A stretch of DNA of 64,000 nucleotides from Rhizobiales bacterium 32-66-11 (GTDB lineage Bacteria; Pseudomonadota; Alphaproteobacteria; Rhizobiales; Xanthobacteraceae): the NCBI GenBank assembly GCA_002304505.1, contig NCEH01000067.1:1-64000 (forward strand), given 5' to 3'. Positions 32,135 through 41,077 of this stretch are shown here, one piece after another (positions within the stretch are counted from its first letter, which is position 1; every line of letters starts with the position of its first letter). A program made the position numbers and the translations under genes. Below the pieces are notes generated by a model, which saw only the letters and a list, made by a program, of their open reading frames with translations, searched no databases and had not been told where the DNA came from.

Positions 32135-33522
32135 CCCTGACCGTGGCACCCGCGCAGATATTCTGATCAGCTGATATCACATGCTCAGAATGATGTGTGG
32201 TTGGCTGTGGAAGCTGGGCCATGTGAGCCCAGAAAACTCGACATTTCGGAGTTAGATTTTTCCGCACGGTAACGGGAAGAGAGCCCCGTTTAGCGAAGGC
32301 TAGCCGGGCCGACGGGTTTAACCTTCTTAGGCCGGAAACATCAGCCTGTCGGAGTAATGACCTCGACGGTGAAAATTGGCATTGCTTCACTCGGCACATC
32401 GCCAATGCGTTCCGCTCCTGGGAGGTCAATCAAGGTCGGCTGCTGCGCCCCCCGTTGCACGAGTTAGTGCAATAAAAAAGCGCGCAATTGGGCCCTGAAC
32501 ATTGGGACGATTCAGCTAGCTGTCGTCGGTGGTCGAGGGACTTGAGCTCTTGCCTTGATTGGATAAATTAGAAGTCGTATCTTCATGCGCGTCGGGTATT
32601 CAGAAAAAATAACCCCCGCCTTGCTAGGCACCTGAGTAGGAACTGCGGCAGTGTTAGACGTCTTCCCGCTCTCGATATCTCACCCCATGGATTCTGATCA
32701 GCTCGTCGTTATAAATAGCGGTGACGAACCAAGTGTTTACTTGGAGGTGAATTGCGGTAACTGCACAAGGCATCGCTTCGCGCATCAGATAGGCGATACA
32801 CAGCACGGGCGCCGTATTCTGTATCTTCCAAGCCCTTTCAGTGCGGTGCTGAGCTGCTACCCGCTTCGCAGCCGATAGACCTGATCCTCTCCCCACCACT
32901 TCATCATGCGCACCCGCTCACCCAATACTCGTCGCGCGTATAGGCCCCGCGAATGGACCATTTGGGGTTCGGTATACGCGGTGATAGGCTATGGGCTGCC
33001 CAGGAGCAGCGGCTCAGCATTGTCAAAGGCGCTTCTCGACCAAGGCGGAAAAACTTAGGGTAGGGCTTGGTTGCGGAGGGCCGGGCTCGAACCGACCGAT
33101 CTCCGATCCTAATGTTACTCCGGATCGGCGAGGGCCACTCCTCGTCACCGCACCGATTTCCTTGCGCGGATCGCCGATCTGGTCAAGCCTCCGAGCATAG
33201 GTCAGAGCTTCTACGGCTTCGTTTTGCGCATCGGAGTAACGTTGGCACCGTCGTTGCCGAGCGCCAGATTCGGAAAGTGCATGCGTATCGTATCCGCTAC
33301 GTAGGACGGCGCGAGATGAGCCGTTCACCTTGATAGCCAGGTAGCGTGGCGGCGATCCGCTATGGACGCGGGGCGGCGCCCTGGTGCCGTCTCCAGCTAC
33401 CGTTCATTATTCGGCTTGGAGGCAGCATTATGCTGATTCCCGTGGGCCCATGGCCGCCGCCATGGATAGGGCCGCTGTCGGTTCTGGAGCAGCAAGAACA
33501 GCACATGCGCAGGAGGCGCATC
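32135..33522. other. Long region without a supported gene
   Basis: Nearly 1.4 kb between the Vsr gene and the satellite-like block. Frames up to about 200 codons exist, but they lack ribosome sites, normal composition and recognisable motifs. It separates two functional blocks and contains a degenerate tRNA-tail-like sequence at 33068-33098. It looks like decayed junction DNA. Confidence 0.5.
33068..33098 (-). other. Degenerate initiator-tRNA 3'-end-like sequence
   Basis: On the minus strand this reads as a T-arm (GTCGG-TTCGAGC-CCGGC) followed by CCTCCGCAACCA. It closely resembles the 3' end of bacterial tRNA-fMet, which ends CCCCGCAACCA after the same stem, but carries one extra base, so it cannot be the end of a working tRNA. 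No tRNA body lies upstream on that strand. It could be an old attachment-site scar; chance similarity is possible. Confidence 0.3.
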
Positions 33523-34209
33523 ATGACGATCAAGACGAAAGAGGCTGCGGAGCGAATTCGGCGCGCGCGCTTCCATGCTGAAGATGAGCTGGAAGGGCGT
33601 GCGAGTGCCAAGAAAATGCTCGCCGAGCTAATCGCGAAAGGGCTCCTGACTTTGTATGCAGAGAAGGGGATGGTCAAAGGTCACACCATCTATCCATCTG
33701 ACTCGCAGTGGCCGGCAACCGAACTCGATAGCTGGAGCGAGCCGGAAGAGGTCATCGCCGCGCGCGCTATATTTTCATCAGTAACCGACTTTGATTTTGA
33801 AGACGGAACGCTTCATTCATTTTCCGACGATACGGGCATCCTCATCCGACCGGAGAACCTGTCCTTCCCTCGACTGTGGCTGGGGTGTTGCGTCACCATT
33901 GAATTGGCAGGGCTGGCGGTCGACCCAGATGAGCTCGACAACGTTCAGATGAAGAAGCGCGCGGGTCGCAAACCGCCGTACGACTGGAAAGCTTTCCGAG
34001 TGGAGGCTCTGCGCTGTCTGGAGTATCATGGGGGCATCAGCACCAAGGTTGATCCAGGGCCGGATGGATTTATTCAGGCGCGCCTCGAAGAGGAAATGAT
34101 CAACTGGTGCCATCGCACATGGGGCAGAGAGCCCGGTGTGGGGACCATCCGCAAATACGTCCAAGATGCCATCGCCGCCTACAACCGCTCAAGAATGGAT
34201 GCAGCCTAG
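33523..34209 (+). CDS. Hypothetical protein (228 aa), satellite-like block
   Basis: A strong AGGAGG precedes the ATG by six bases. Longer in-frame starts begin in proline/tryptophan-rich sequence and are rejected. The protein is soluble, with charged helices at both ends and a conserved-looking GRKPPYDWKAFRVEAL segment near residues 147-163. That segment, together with the final helices (VGTIRKYVQDAIAAY), looks like a DNA-binding or replication accessory region. I cannot assign a family. It begins the block that continues with an AlpA-like HTH and primase genes. Confidence 0.6.
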   Translation: MTIKTKEAAERIRRARFHAEDELEGRASAKKMLAELIAKGLLTLYAEKGMVKGHTIYPSDSQWPATELDSWSEPEEVIAARAIFSSVTDFDFEDGTLHSFSDDTGILIRPENLSFPRLWLGCCVTIELAGLAVDPDELDNVQMKKRAGRKPPYDWKAFRVEALRCLEYHGGISTKVDPGPDGFIQARLEEEMINWCHRTWGREPGVGTIRKYVQDAIAAYNRSRMDAA

Positions 34210-34303
34210 GGGAATTATCGTCATTTCCGTCCGACACGCCGGGCAGATTCGAGGACGTTCCCAGACGTGAGCGGCGCGTTGCGCCAAAGCGTCGAGGTGA
34301 AGC

Positions 34304-34567
34304 ATGTCAACCGTCCCGTCCCCCGCCCGGCCGATCAGCGTCCGGCCAGATGACTTCCAAGCAATTTACGGCATCAGCCGTTCCCGCGTTTACGAACTGA
34401 TTGCCGAAGGTGCCTTTCCTGTTCGCAAGGTGGGACGTTCCACCATCGTCTTCACCGAAGACGTGGAGCGCTACCTGAAGGCGCTACCCACCGGTCTGGA
34501 CGCGGCGCCGGAGAAGGCGACCTCCGCGCGAAAGGCAAAGACCGTGGGAGGTCGCAATGCGCGATGA
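34304..34567 (+). CDS. AlpA/excisionase-like helix-turn-helix protein (87 aa)
   Basis: GAGGTG precedes the ATG. Residues 14-63 (FQAIYGISRSRVYELIAEGAFP, VRKVGRSTIVFTEDVERYL) form the MerR-like winged helix of AlpA/excisionase proteins. The C-terminal 25 residues are basic and unstructured. In P4-type satellites and integrative elements such proteins control integrase expression and excision. Position next to primase and terminase genes supports that role. The next gene overlaps its end. Confidence 0.8.
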   Translation: MSTVPSPARPISVRPDDFQAIYGISRSRVYELIAEGAFPVRKVGRSTIVFTEDVERYLKALPTGLDAAPEKATSARKAKTVGGRNAR

Positions 34568-34995
34568 GGGCTGCTGTGGTGGCGCAAAAACCGCTGGCGC
34601 GGAAGCATTGACCATGCTTCCCGTCTTCAACGACGACTTGAGCCACGAAGGCGATATCGTCGATCTGACCGAGCTGCATGCGGAAATCAGCCGCTGGTTC
34701 GATGAGCATCCCGAGCGCCAGTATCATCTGGTGGTCCCCAACGAGGGGTACTGCGAGGATACTTATTTTGATGTCGGCGGGCGCGGGTACGAAGGCTACC
34801 GAGAGATGTCCGAGTCCTACGGCTTCGTCGCGTTCATCCTTTATATCCGCACGGCGGGCACATTTCGCCGGGTCCTTCAGCGATCAATATCTGTACTTCC
34901 CGCATCCCAGCTGCATCGATCGAGATCTGTTCTGGAAGCGGCGTGATAAAGATCCAAATAGGCTACGCGAGTTCTTCTGTTCGCAGTTCAGATGA
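34557..34995 (+). pseudogene. Frameshifted small gene of the satellite block
   Basis: Starting at ATG 34557, one frame gives a protein-like sequence up to about 34,855 (LTELHAEISRWFDEHPERQ, YEGYREMSESYGFVAFILYI) and then degenerates. The next frame over suddenly becomes protein-like (FSDQYLYFPHPSC, WKRRDKDPNRLREFFC) and stops at 34,993-34,995. The natural product would be about 145 residues of unknown family. The shift lies in the ACGGCGGGCACATTTCGCCG stretch near 34,852-34,871. Either the gene is inactive or there is a consensus error. Confidence 0.5.
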
Positions 34996-35006
34996 TGGAA
35001 AGCAGA

Positions 35007-35037
35007 AAGGGGCCAGGCCCGTTAAGTCCGGCCCCTT
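35007..35037. terminator. Strong hairpin before the primase gene
   Basis: AAGGGGCC (35007-35014) pairs perfectly with GGCCCCTT (35030-35037) around a 15-base loop. It lies between the frameshifted small gene and the primase start. With only a short T run it could be a weak terminator or a processing site. Its position favours starting the primase downstream of it. Confidence 0.45.
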
Positions 35038-35054
35038 CAGCACGCGAGATGATA

Positions 35055-36518
35055 ATGAACACGCCGAATATGCCGGAACAGCTTATGTCTGGCCACTCCC
35101 CTCCGACTGATCTTGTCGCACCCGAGGCCATGCAGGAGGCCGCGCTGGCGCACGCGCGTCTCGGCTTCCGCATCTTCCCCGTCTCGCCGAGGGATAAGCG
35201 CCCGCTCGTCAAAGGGTGGGGCAGCGAGGCTTCGGCCGAGGAGACTCAGGTTTCCGCGTGGTGGTCGCGATGGCCCCACGCAATGATCGGCCTGCCCACC
35301 GGCGCAGCGAACGGACTGTGGGTGCTCGACCTGGACGTTGATGCGGAGAAGGGCCTCGATGGCAACACCAGCTTTATGGAACTGGAGGTCGCGCACGGCG
35401 CCATCGATATCGACGTGTGCGCGACCACGCCTCGTGGCGGCACGCATCTCTTCTTTCGCTGGGATGCCGCTCACCCGGTCCACAATTCGGTGGGTGGTCA
35501 TGGCGGTGTTGCCCCCGGCATCGATGTGCGGGGCGAAGGTGGATTCGTGGTCATCGCACCGTCGGTGCGGGACGATGCGCGAGCCTACGCGTGGGTGAAC
35601 GCGCCTCTCGGCGAGGCGGATCTGACCGACGCACCCGATTGGCTTTATGCCCTGATGGAGAAGCCGGTCCTCTCCAAGTCGCCACCCTCGGCCGGAGAGG
35701 CCAAGTCCATCTCGTCGTGCCCCGCCCCGACAGACGATCCGCTCATCGGTCGCAAGCGCGCCTACGCCATGGCCGCCTTGGAGCGCGAAGCCGAAGCCGT
35801 TGCCAGCTCGGCCGAAGGTGGTCGCAACCACCGGCTCAATGTTGCCGCGAATGCCATCGGCAATTTCGTCGGAGAAGAGATCCTCGCCGAGGCGCAGGTG
35901 CGGGAAGCGCTGACCGCTGCCGCGCTTCAGGCCGGGCTTTCGGTGGGCGAGATCGGCAGGACGCTGACGAGTGGCCTCAAGGCCGGTAGGACAAAGCCGG
36001 CGCGGTGGCCTCCTGAATGGGCGGAAGAACTGGCCGATATTGAGCGCGGGCGCGCGTTGAGCGCGCGCCTACTCGCCGGCACGGCGAATAGCGTGCCTGC
36101 CATTGGCCCTACATGGGATAATCCCGACCGCTCTCCCCTTGGAGAAGGCCGCCGGCTGGCGCCGCGGTTCAAGGTGGAATGGCTGGGGCCGCAGCTCGCG
36201 CAATGGGCTGAGGGGCAGGCTCGCGCCACGTGTGCGCCGGTCGATTATGTCTGCGCCGCCATGCTCGCCCTGATCGGCGGCCTCCTTGGCAACCGCCGCC
36301 GTCCGCTCGCCGGGGCCGGCTGGGAGGAGCCGCCCACGCTCTTTGTTGCCATGGTCGGAGATCCCTCGTCCGGGAAGAGCCCGGCATCCTCCGCTGTGAT
36401 GTCGTTGGTGAATGCCGAAGAGGCCAGCCTGGACGCCGACTACCGTAACCGCATGCGGGACTACGAAACCGAGAAGGTCGCGGCGGATGCCGTGATGGCG
36501 TCGCGGCGGATGCCGTGA
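35055..36518 (+). CDS. Prim-pol/DUF3987 primase-helicase, N-terminal part (split gene)
   Basis: The N-terminal half is a bifunctional primase-polymerase (archaeo-eukaryotic type): LGFRIFPVSPRDKRPLVKGW, WWSRWPHAMIGLPTG, VLDLDVD (catalytic acidic pair), TPRGGTHLFF and the GIDVRGEGGFVVIAPS end of the domain. From about residue 385 a DUF3987 helicase-like domain begins, with a Walker A at MVGDPSSGKSPAS. Translation stops at 36516-36518 inside a 23-bp tandem duplication. Removing one copy restores one frame with the next ORF (EKVAADAVMAAHKTALREAL). The ATG 35055 lies beyond the hairpin. The intact protein would be about 850 residues and would replicate the element. Confidence 0.8.
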   Translation: MNTPNMPEQLMSGHSPPTDLVAPEAMQEAALAHARLGFRIFPVSPRDKRPLVKGWGSEASAEETQVSAWWSRWPHAMIGLPTGAANGLWVLDLDVDAEKGLDGNTSFMELEVAHGAIDIDVCATTPRGGTHLFFRWDAAHPVHNSVGGHGGVAPGIDVRGEGGFVVIAPSVRDDARAYAWVNAPLGEADLTDAPDWLYALMEKPVLSKSPPSAGEAKSISSCPAPTDDPLIGRKRAYAMAALEREAEAVASSAEGGRNHRLNVAANAIGNFVGEEILAEAQVREALTAAALQAGLSVGEIGRTLTSGLKAGRTKPARWPPEWAEELADIERGRALSARLLAGTANSVPAIGPTWDNPDRSPLGEGRRLAPRFKVEWLGPQLAQWAEGQARATCAPVDYVCAAMLALIGGLLGNRRRPLAGAGWEEPPTLFVAMVGDPSSGKSPASSAVMSLVNAEEASLDADYRNRMRDYETEKVAADAVMASRRMP

Positions 36519-36522
36519 TGGC
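36477..36522. repeat. Perfect 23-bp tandem duplication causing a frameshift
   Basis: The 23 bases 36477-36499 are repeated without change at 36500-36522. The length is not a multiple of three. The duplication shifts the frame and creates the stop that splits the primase gene. With a single copy the two reading frames join smoothly. Confidence 0.95.
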
Positions 36523-37633
36523 GGCGCACAAGACGGCGCTACGGGAGGCGCTGCGCGGCGATCCGGAACTGGCGAAGGCTTTGCCGCCTGCTCTCCCGGA
36601 CGGCTTCGCAGAACCGGTGAAGCCCTACCTGAAGCGTATCGTCGTGCGGGACAGCACGGTCGAGCGCTTGGCAACGCTCAGCGCGGAGAATCCTACCGGG
36701 CTTCTTTTACACCGGGACGAACTTGCGGGCCTGTTTGCCAGCTTCGGTCGCTATAGCGGTGGCGGGGGATCCGATCGCCAGTTCTTTCTCGAATGTTATG
36801 GCGGGCGAGCCTTTACCGTCGATCGCGTGAAGAGCGGTGATCCGGTCCGGGTGGATCATCTGAGCATCGGTATCGTGGGCGCGCTCCAGCCTGACAAGGC
36901 GGCAGACCTGTTGAAGGGGGCGGATGACGGCTTCGTGTCCCGCTTCCTGTGGTGCTGGCCGGATCCCGTGCCGGGCTTCCGGATCGCGCGCGATCTGCTC
37001 GACCGGAGCGCCGCCGAGCGTGTGGTGAACCGGATCTGCTTCCTCAACATGCGCTCGAACCCGGTTCCGCTTGGCGACACGCCGGTCCTCGTTCCACTCG
37101 AAGAGGGGGCTTTGGTCGTCCTTGAGCGCTTTGCGCGCGGAATGAAGGAGCGAGAGGCTAGGGCTGCTCCCTTGATGAAGAGCGCGCTCGGCAAGGCGCG
37201 AGGTCACGCCCTGCGCCTCTCCTGCATCCTGAGCTACATGTGGTGGGCGTCGTCCCCTAACGCATCGCCCTTCGAAGAGCCGCAGGAGATCGCCGCTGAC
37301 GCCATGGTGGCCGCCGTCGAGATGATGGCCAGCTATTTCCTGCCGATGGCAGAGCGGGTGTTTGGCGATGCCGGGGTGCCGGTGACCGAAACGAATGCCG
37401 CAATCCTCGCGCGCCACCTGCGCCAGGAGGGGCGCTCGACCTTCAATGCGCGCACTGTCCGGCGAGCCATCGGAGGGGCGTTGCGCACGGCGGATGCCAT
37501 GGAGGCGGCGATCGAAGACCTCGTGGAGGCCTGTCTGGTGCGGCCCGTCTCGCAGCCGCTCCGCAGCAAGAAAGCCAAGGATTTCGAAGTCAATCCAGCG
37601 CTGCTTAGTCCTGGAGAAGGAGGTGTGACGTGA
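36515..37633 (+). CDS. Prim-pol/DUF3987 primase-helicase, C-terminal part (split gene)
   Basis: This frame continues the DUF3987 domain interrupted at 36,5xx. It carries VERLATLSAENPTGLLLHRDEL (Walker B region), YGGRAFTVDRVKSGDP, SIGIVGALQPDKAADLL, GFVSRFLWCWPDPVP and a C-terminal winged-helix-like part (ILARHLRQEG, FNARTVRRAIGG). The apparent ATG at 36,515 lies inside the duplication and is not a natural start. Without the upstream primase and Walker A it should be inactive alone. The end overlaps the terminase start (GTGA). Confidence 0.78.
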   Translation: MMAAHKTALREALRGDPELAKALPPALPDGFAEPVKPYLKRIVVRDSTVERLATLSAENPTGLLLHRDELAGLFASFGRYSGGGGSDRQFFLECYGGRAFTVDRVKSGDPVRVDHLSIGIVGALQPDKAADLLKGADDGFVSRFLWCWPDPVPGFRIARDLLDRSAAERVVNRICFLNMRSNPVPLGDTPVLVPLEEGALVVLERFARGMKEREARAAPLMKSALGKARGHALRLSCILSYMWWASSPNASPFEEPQEIAADAMVAAVEMMASYFLPMAERVFGDAGVPVTETNAAILARHLRQEGRSTFNARTVRRAIGGALRTADAMEAAIEDLVEACLVRPVSQPLRSKKAKDFEVNPALLSPGEGGVT

Positions 37634-38184
37634 CGCCGAAACAACATCGGTTTGTTGAGGAATATCTGATCGACTTGAACGCGACCCAGGCGGCGGTTCG
37701 CGCCGGCTATTCGCCGAAGACGGCCGCGTTCATCGCTTCGGAAAACCTCAGAAAACCCTATATTTCTGAAGAGATAGACCGCGCGATGGCGCGGCGCTCG
37801 GCCCGCACCGAGATCACACAGGACAGGGTTCTGCAGGAACTTGCCAGGCTCGCCTTCCTGGACATCGGCGGCGCCTTTGCTGCGGACGGGACTCTTCTGC
37901 CGCTCCAGGAGATGGCTCCGGACGTGCGTGCGGCCATTGCCGGTCTGGAGGTCAACGAGATCCTGAATGAAGGCGCGGTCATCGGCCGGGCGAAGAAGAT
38001 CAGGCTCACCGACAAGGTCGGCGCCCTGACGCTGCTGATGCGACACCTGGGCATGCTGAACGACAAGCTGAAGGTCCAAGGCGACATGGAGAACCCGCTG
38101 CTGTTGCTCATCCAGAGCATCCAGGGCAGCGCCTTGAAGCCCATGCCGACGTCCGCCCTTCCGAGGCCGTACGGCGACGAATGA
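37630..38184 (+). CDS. Phage terminase small subunit (184 aa)
   Basis: TerS recognises the packaging start of a phage genome. The family hallmark TPKQHRFVEEYLIDLNATQAAVRAGYS with KTAAFIASENLRKP sits at residues 2-47, a helix-turn-helix that binds DNA. The rest is helical and probably forms the ring. AAGGAGG lies before the GTG, which overlaps the preceding stop. No large terminase, portal or capsid gene is present. In phage-inducible islands, a satellite-encoded TerS redirects a helper phage's packaging, so this gene points to a satellite. A solid rho-independent terminator follows. Confidence 0.88.
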   Translation: MTPKQHRFVEEYLIDLNATQAAVRAGYSPKTAAFIASENLRKPYISEEIDRAMARRSARTEITQDRVLQELARLAFLDIGGAFAADGTLLPLQEMAPDVRAAIAGLEVNEILNEGAVIGRAKKIRLTDKVGALTLLMRHLGMLNDKLKVQGDMENPLLLLIQSIQGSALKPMPTSALPRPYGDE

Positions 38185-38207
38185 GACGCCCCACCTCTGC
38201 TCCCTTG

Positions 38208-38238
38208 AGGGCCGCCGGTTCGCCGGGCGGCCCTTTTT
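38208..38238 (+). terminator. Rho-independent terminator after terS
   Basis: GGGCCGCC (38209-38216) pairs with GGCGGCCC (38226-38233) around a nine-base loop, extended by an A-T pair and followed by TTTTT. It lies 24 bases after the terminase stop and ends the satellite operon. Confidence 0.8.
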
Positions 38239-38626
38239 GTTGTCGGGCAGAATCAGCGGGCGCCCCAGCTCGGGCCAATACGGAGCGTTGTGCCAATGCG
38301 TCAGGTTGCGGAGTCCGTTCAATAGCTTGAAAGGCAAGGAAAAATTACGTTCTGCGGTCAGGCCAACATTGATTTTGGCGCGACTGGCACAAGCCCGTGT
38401 CAGTCCTGGTCCCAGGCAAGTATTTGAATTAATTCAGAAAAATGCCATTGGCACAATTGGCGCTCACTTTCGGGAGAGAAAGAGAGCCAGACTCAGCGGA
38501 AGGCGTGGCTGGGATCCATCCAGTCGCGCAGAGGCCCCTTACAGAAACCGCGAGCCGAGCAAATGCTGCGGGTGGGGTCAAAGGTGGGGTTGAAATCAGG
38601 AAGTCTGAGATTAATCCAACAAAATC
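38239..38626. other. Right end of the accessory element, no gene seen
   Basis: About 390 bases between the terminator and the tRNA 3' end. Short frames occur on the plus strand but none is convincing. An integrase gene would commonly be found here and is absent. Confidence 0.5.
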
Positions 38627-38647
38627 AATGACTTATACGAAGTCATT
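38627..38647. repeat. 8-5-8 perfect inverted repeat touching the tRNA-Ala 3' end
   Basis: AATGACTT (38627-38634), ATACG, AAGTCATT (38640-38647): the last base is the final A of the tRNA CCA. On the minus strand it is followed by GATTTTG, so it may be the tRNA terminator. It also lies where a tyrosine recombinase core site would be expected. Confidence 0.6.
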
Positions 38648-38722
38648 GGTGGAGCCGAGGGGAATCGAACCCCTGACCTCTGCAGTGCGATTGCAGCGCT
38701 CTCCCATCTGAGCTACGGCCCC
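38647..38722 (-). tRNA. tRNA-Ala (anticodon CGC)
   Basis: The minus strand folds into a full cloverleaf: acceptor GGGGCCG/CGGCTCC with discriminator A, D-arm GCTC/GAGC, anticodon arm CTGCA-ATCGCAC-TGCAG with anticodon CGC (reads GCG, alanine), and T-arm AGGGG-TTCGATT-CCCCT. CCA is encoded. The accessory region ends at its 3' end, so it is the probable integration site. Confidence 0.95.
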
Positions 38723-38869
38723 GGTCGTTGGGAGGCGCCATTTAGAGTCGGGGGGCAGGACCTGTCAAGCAGCTTGCCCGGCAATCCAATGGGGAAAACG
38801 TCCGCGGCGGCGTAACCCACAGGTTCGCTTGATCGCGGCCGGCAGACCGGGCGGTCGAAAGCGCGCGCG

Positions 38870-39562
38870 TCAGCGTCCGCCGGGCGCGGAACGGGGGCGC
38901 TCGGGGCCGCGCCCCATGCGAATCGGGCCGAGCAGCCGCAGGATCTGATCCGCCAGCACGCGGGTATCGCGGTCCGCCACCGAGCCCGGCGCATAGGTGG
39001 AGACCGCCTCGCCGGCGGTGAAGGAGCGGATGAAATTCACGTCATAGGACAGCGGAGAACTGACCGGCAGGCCGAACCCCGCCAGTTCGGGGCCGATCTG
39101 CTGGCCTTCCAGGGTGCCGGGATCGACCTTGGTGGGCACCACCAGCGCCTTGGGGCCGGGGCCGCGGATGGTTGCCCGCACCTCGCCGAGGCGGCCCAGG
39201 GTCTGCTTCAGCGAGCTGATGTCCAGGCTCGAGGGGCCGCACGGCAGGACCAGCAGGTCCGACAATTCCACGCACGCCTCGAAGGTGAGGCCGAGTTCGC
39301 CGGGGCAGTCGATGATGGCGAATTCACCGCCGCTGCGAAACACGCCCTTGATCCAGGACACCATGTTGGCCCGGGTCAGCACATCGTTGCGCACGGTGAA
39401 GCGCAGCCGCCGCGGCAGCGCCCAGGCATAGGCGGATCCTTGCGGATCGGCATCGATGAGCGTCACGGCGCGGCCCAGCCGAACGAATTCCCCCGCAAGG
39501 TTGATCGCCGTGGTGGTCTTGCCGACGCCGCCCTTGCGCTGGACGACCGAAATTATCTGCAT
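38870..39562 (-). CDS. ParA-family ATPase (230 aa)
   Basis: A deviant Walker [15 protein letters not shown] at residues 10-23, a Walker A' type [10 protein letters not shown] near 36-45 and a Walker B type FAIIDCPG near 83-90 define the ParA/MinD fold. The internal ATG at 39562 is preferred because the family begins immediately before the Walker motif. No ParB gene or parS-like repeat is adjacent, so it is an orphan ParA, possibly positioning a chromosome locus or protein cluster at the membrane or nucleoid. The last 20 residues are basic and proline-rich. Confidence 0.85.
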   Translation of the reverse strand: MQIISVVQRKGGVGKTTTAINLAGEFVRLGRAVTLIDADPQGSAYAWALPRRLRFTVRNDVLTRANMVSWIKGVFRSGGEFAIIDCPGELGLTFEACVELSDLLVLPCGPSSLDISSLKQTLGRLGEVRATIRGPGPKALVVPTKVDPGTLEGQQIGPELAGFGLPVSSPLSYDVNFIRSFTAGEAVSTYAPGSVADRDTRVLADQILRLLGPIRMGRGPERPRSAPGGR

Positions 39563-39665
39563 CTTGAGCCCGAATATCCCGCACCGCCGCGTCCGCCCGG
39601 CCGCGGTTCCCAACCGTCCCTTGTCCGCGTATCGGGCTGGGCGCGCAAACGCAAGCGTGCCCTCA

Positions 39666-40826
39666 TCACAGGTGAATCTCGCTCGCCCGGACGATCTGCG
39701 GAAGGCTGCCGAACGGGCCGCGACGCTGGAGTTCGGCGGCCTTTTCGTGCGCCGCCTGCGGAAACGAGGGTTCCTTCAGGCGCTGGAAGGCATCCTGCAC
39801 ATTCTTGGCGGTGAAATTGACCGCCATGGAGACCGCCCCGCCCCAGCCGCCAATCAGGCCGCAATTGATCCGCTGTTCCAGTTGGCGCGGCACAATCAGC
39901 TGCGGGCGGCCCACCGCGAGGCCGACCTCGAGCGTGCCGAGCCCGCCGTGATGCACCAGCACTCCGGCCGCGCCGATGGCGGCGGGCAGGTCCTGCGGGG
40001 TGTCGTGAATGCGGATGCCCTGGCGCGCGAGGGCCGTGCGCTCCTGGGCCGAGGCGTCGCGCAAATAGGCGCTGCCGGTCGGGTCGAGCTGGGTGAGGGT
40101 GGCGAGCAGGGCCGGCGTGCTCGGGTGGGAGAGGCTGAGATAGGCGAACCAGCCGCAGGCGGGGGGCGCCTCGGCCGGGGCGGGCAGGGGCTGAAGCGGA
40201 CCGACGCCCACGCCCGGCGCCCGGCGCCCGGCATAGCTGTCCAGTTCCGGCAGGGTGATGATGAAGGGCTGGGCGTGGCGCAGAATGCCGGGCAGCGTTT
40301 CCGGCGCGGGACGTCCGCGCCGCAGCTGCACGGCCCGCACATGGGCCAAAAGCTCCTCTTCATCCAGGCTGGGCTGGCGATTGGCGAGCGGGTCGAATGT
40401 GGACTGGTCCGCCGGCGGCAAGGTGAAGCCGTCGCCGAGGACGATCACCGGAATCGCGCCGGAGATCGCAAGGCAAAGCAGCGGGCAATAATCGCCGATC
40501 ACCAGGTCGGGGCGAATCATGTCCAGCAGCTGGTCCCAGCCGCGCAGCAGCGCTTCCAGCCGCGTCGGATCGTTGAACCCCACCAGGCCGAGAATGTCGC
40601 CATAGGCGCCGACGCTGAAGGGAATCCGCCCCTGCGGCAGCACGGCATAGGGCGCCTGGATCACCATGAAGCCTTGATCGGCAAGGCGCATGGCCGCAAG
40701 TCCGAGGTCGCGCACGGCGAATATGCACTCATGCCCGCGCTGCATCAGTTCCCGAGCGACCGGCAGCAGGCGCGAGACGTGGCCGAGGCCTTCCCCGAGC
40801 TCCCAAGCAAATAGCACCCGGCCCAT
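39666..40826 (-). CDS. UGT/MurG-like glycosyltransferase (386 aa)
   Basis: [23 protein letters not shown] at the N-terminus is the GT-B sugar-acceptor lobe with its glycine-rich turn. Near the C-terminus [24 protein letters not shown] is the nucleotide-sugar binding signature of the UGT/MGT family. The ATG at 40826 follows GGAAGACGG and removes an unlikely basic leader. The protein would transfer a sugar from a nucleotide sugar to an unknown acceptor. Neighbours give no pathway. Confidence 0.8.
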   Translation of the reverse strand: MGRVLFAWELGEGLGHVSRLLPVARELMQRGHECIFAVRDLGLAAMRLADQGFMVIQAPYAVLPQGRIPFSVGAYGDILGLVGFNDPTRLEALLRGWDQLLDMIRPDLVIGDYCPLLCLAISGAIPVIVLGDGFTLPPADQSTFDPLANRQPSLDEEELLAHVRAVQLRRGRPAPETLPGILRHAQPFIITLPELDSYAGRRAPGVGVGPLQPLPAPAEAPPACGWFAYLSLSHPSTPALLATLTQLDPTGSAYLRDASAQERTALARQGIRIHDTPQDLPAAIGAAGVLVHHGGLGTLEVGLAVGRPQLIVPRQLEQRINCGLIGGWGGAVSMAVNFTAKNVQDAFQRLKEPSFPQAAHEKAAELQRRGPFGSLPQIVRASEIHL

Positions 40827-41077
40827 TCCGTCTTCCCCGTATTGATGCCGCCCCTGCATACGGGAGAACCGAGGGAAGGTCTTGTGCGGAAAGCGCGGAG
40901 ACGCCAAAAGGGCGCGGATCGCGCGCGCTTCGCGCGAGGTTCTCGAGCCCTCGCGAGCGAAGGGGCCACCGATGCGTTGTGCGTTGCACGCCGGCCCCTA
41001 TGATGGAGGCCGCCGCAGCAGCCGGCAGCGCCGGCGGTGGTCCGCGCGCCGCGCATCGAATGAGGAGGCACCAGCCA

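Noticed and set aside
32339..32429. Start of a basic minus-strand protein (MTSQERNALAMCRVKQCQF...)
   Set aside because: No ribosome site or family pattern; the frame drifts through low-information sequence into the Vsr gene.
1..38646. Possible CRISPR array in the defence region
   Set aside because: No set of regularly spaced repeats of 24-40 bases with unique spacers was seen; only isolated pairs of short repeats.
38627..38647. True loxP-like Cre site
   Set aside because: Only about one half-site resembles loxP; the spacer is five bases instead of eight and no Cre-like recombinase is in the window.
38442..38711. An 89-codon plus-strand frame ending VEPRGIEPLTSAVRLQR
   Set aside because: The ending is simply the reverse strand of the tRNA-Ala gene read as protein, a common annotation artefact.
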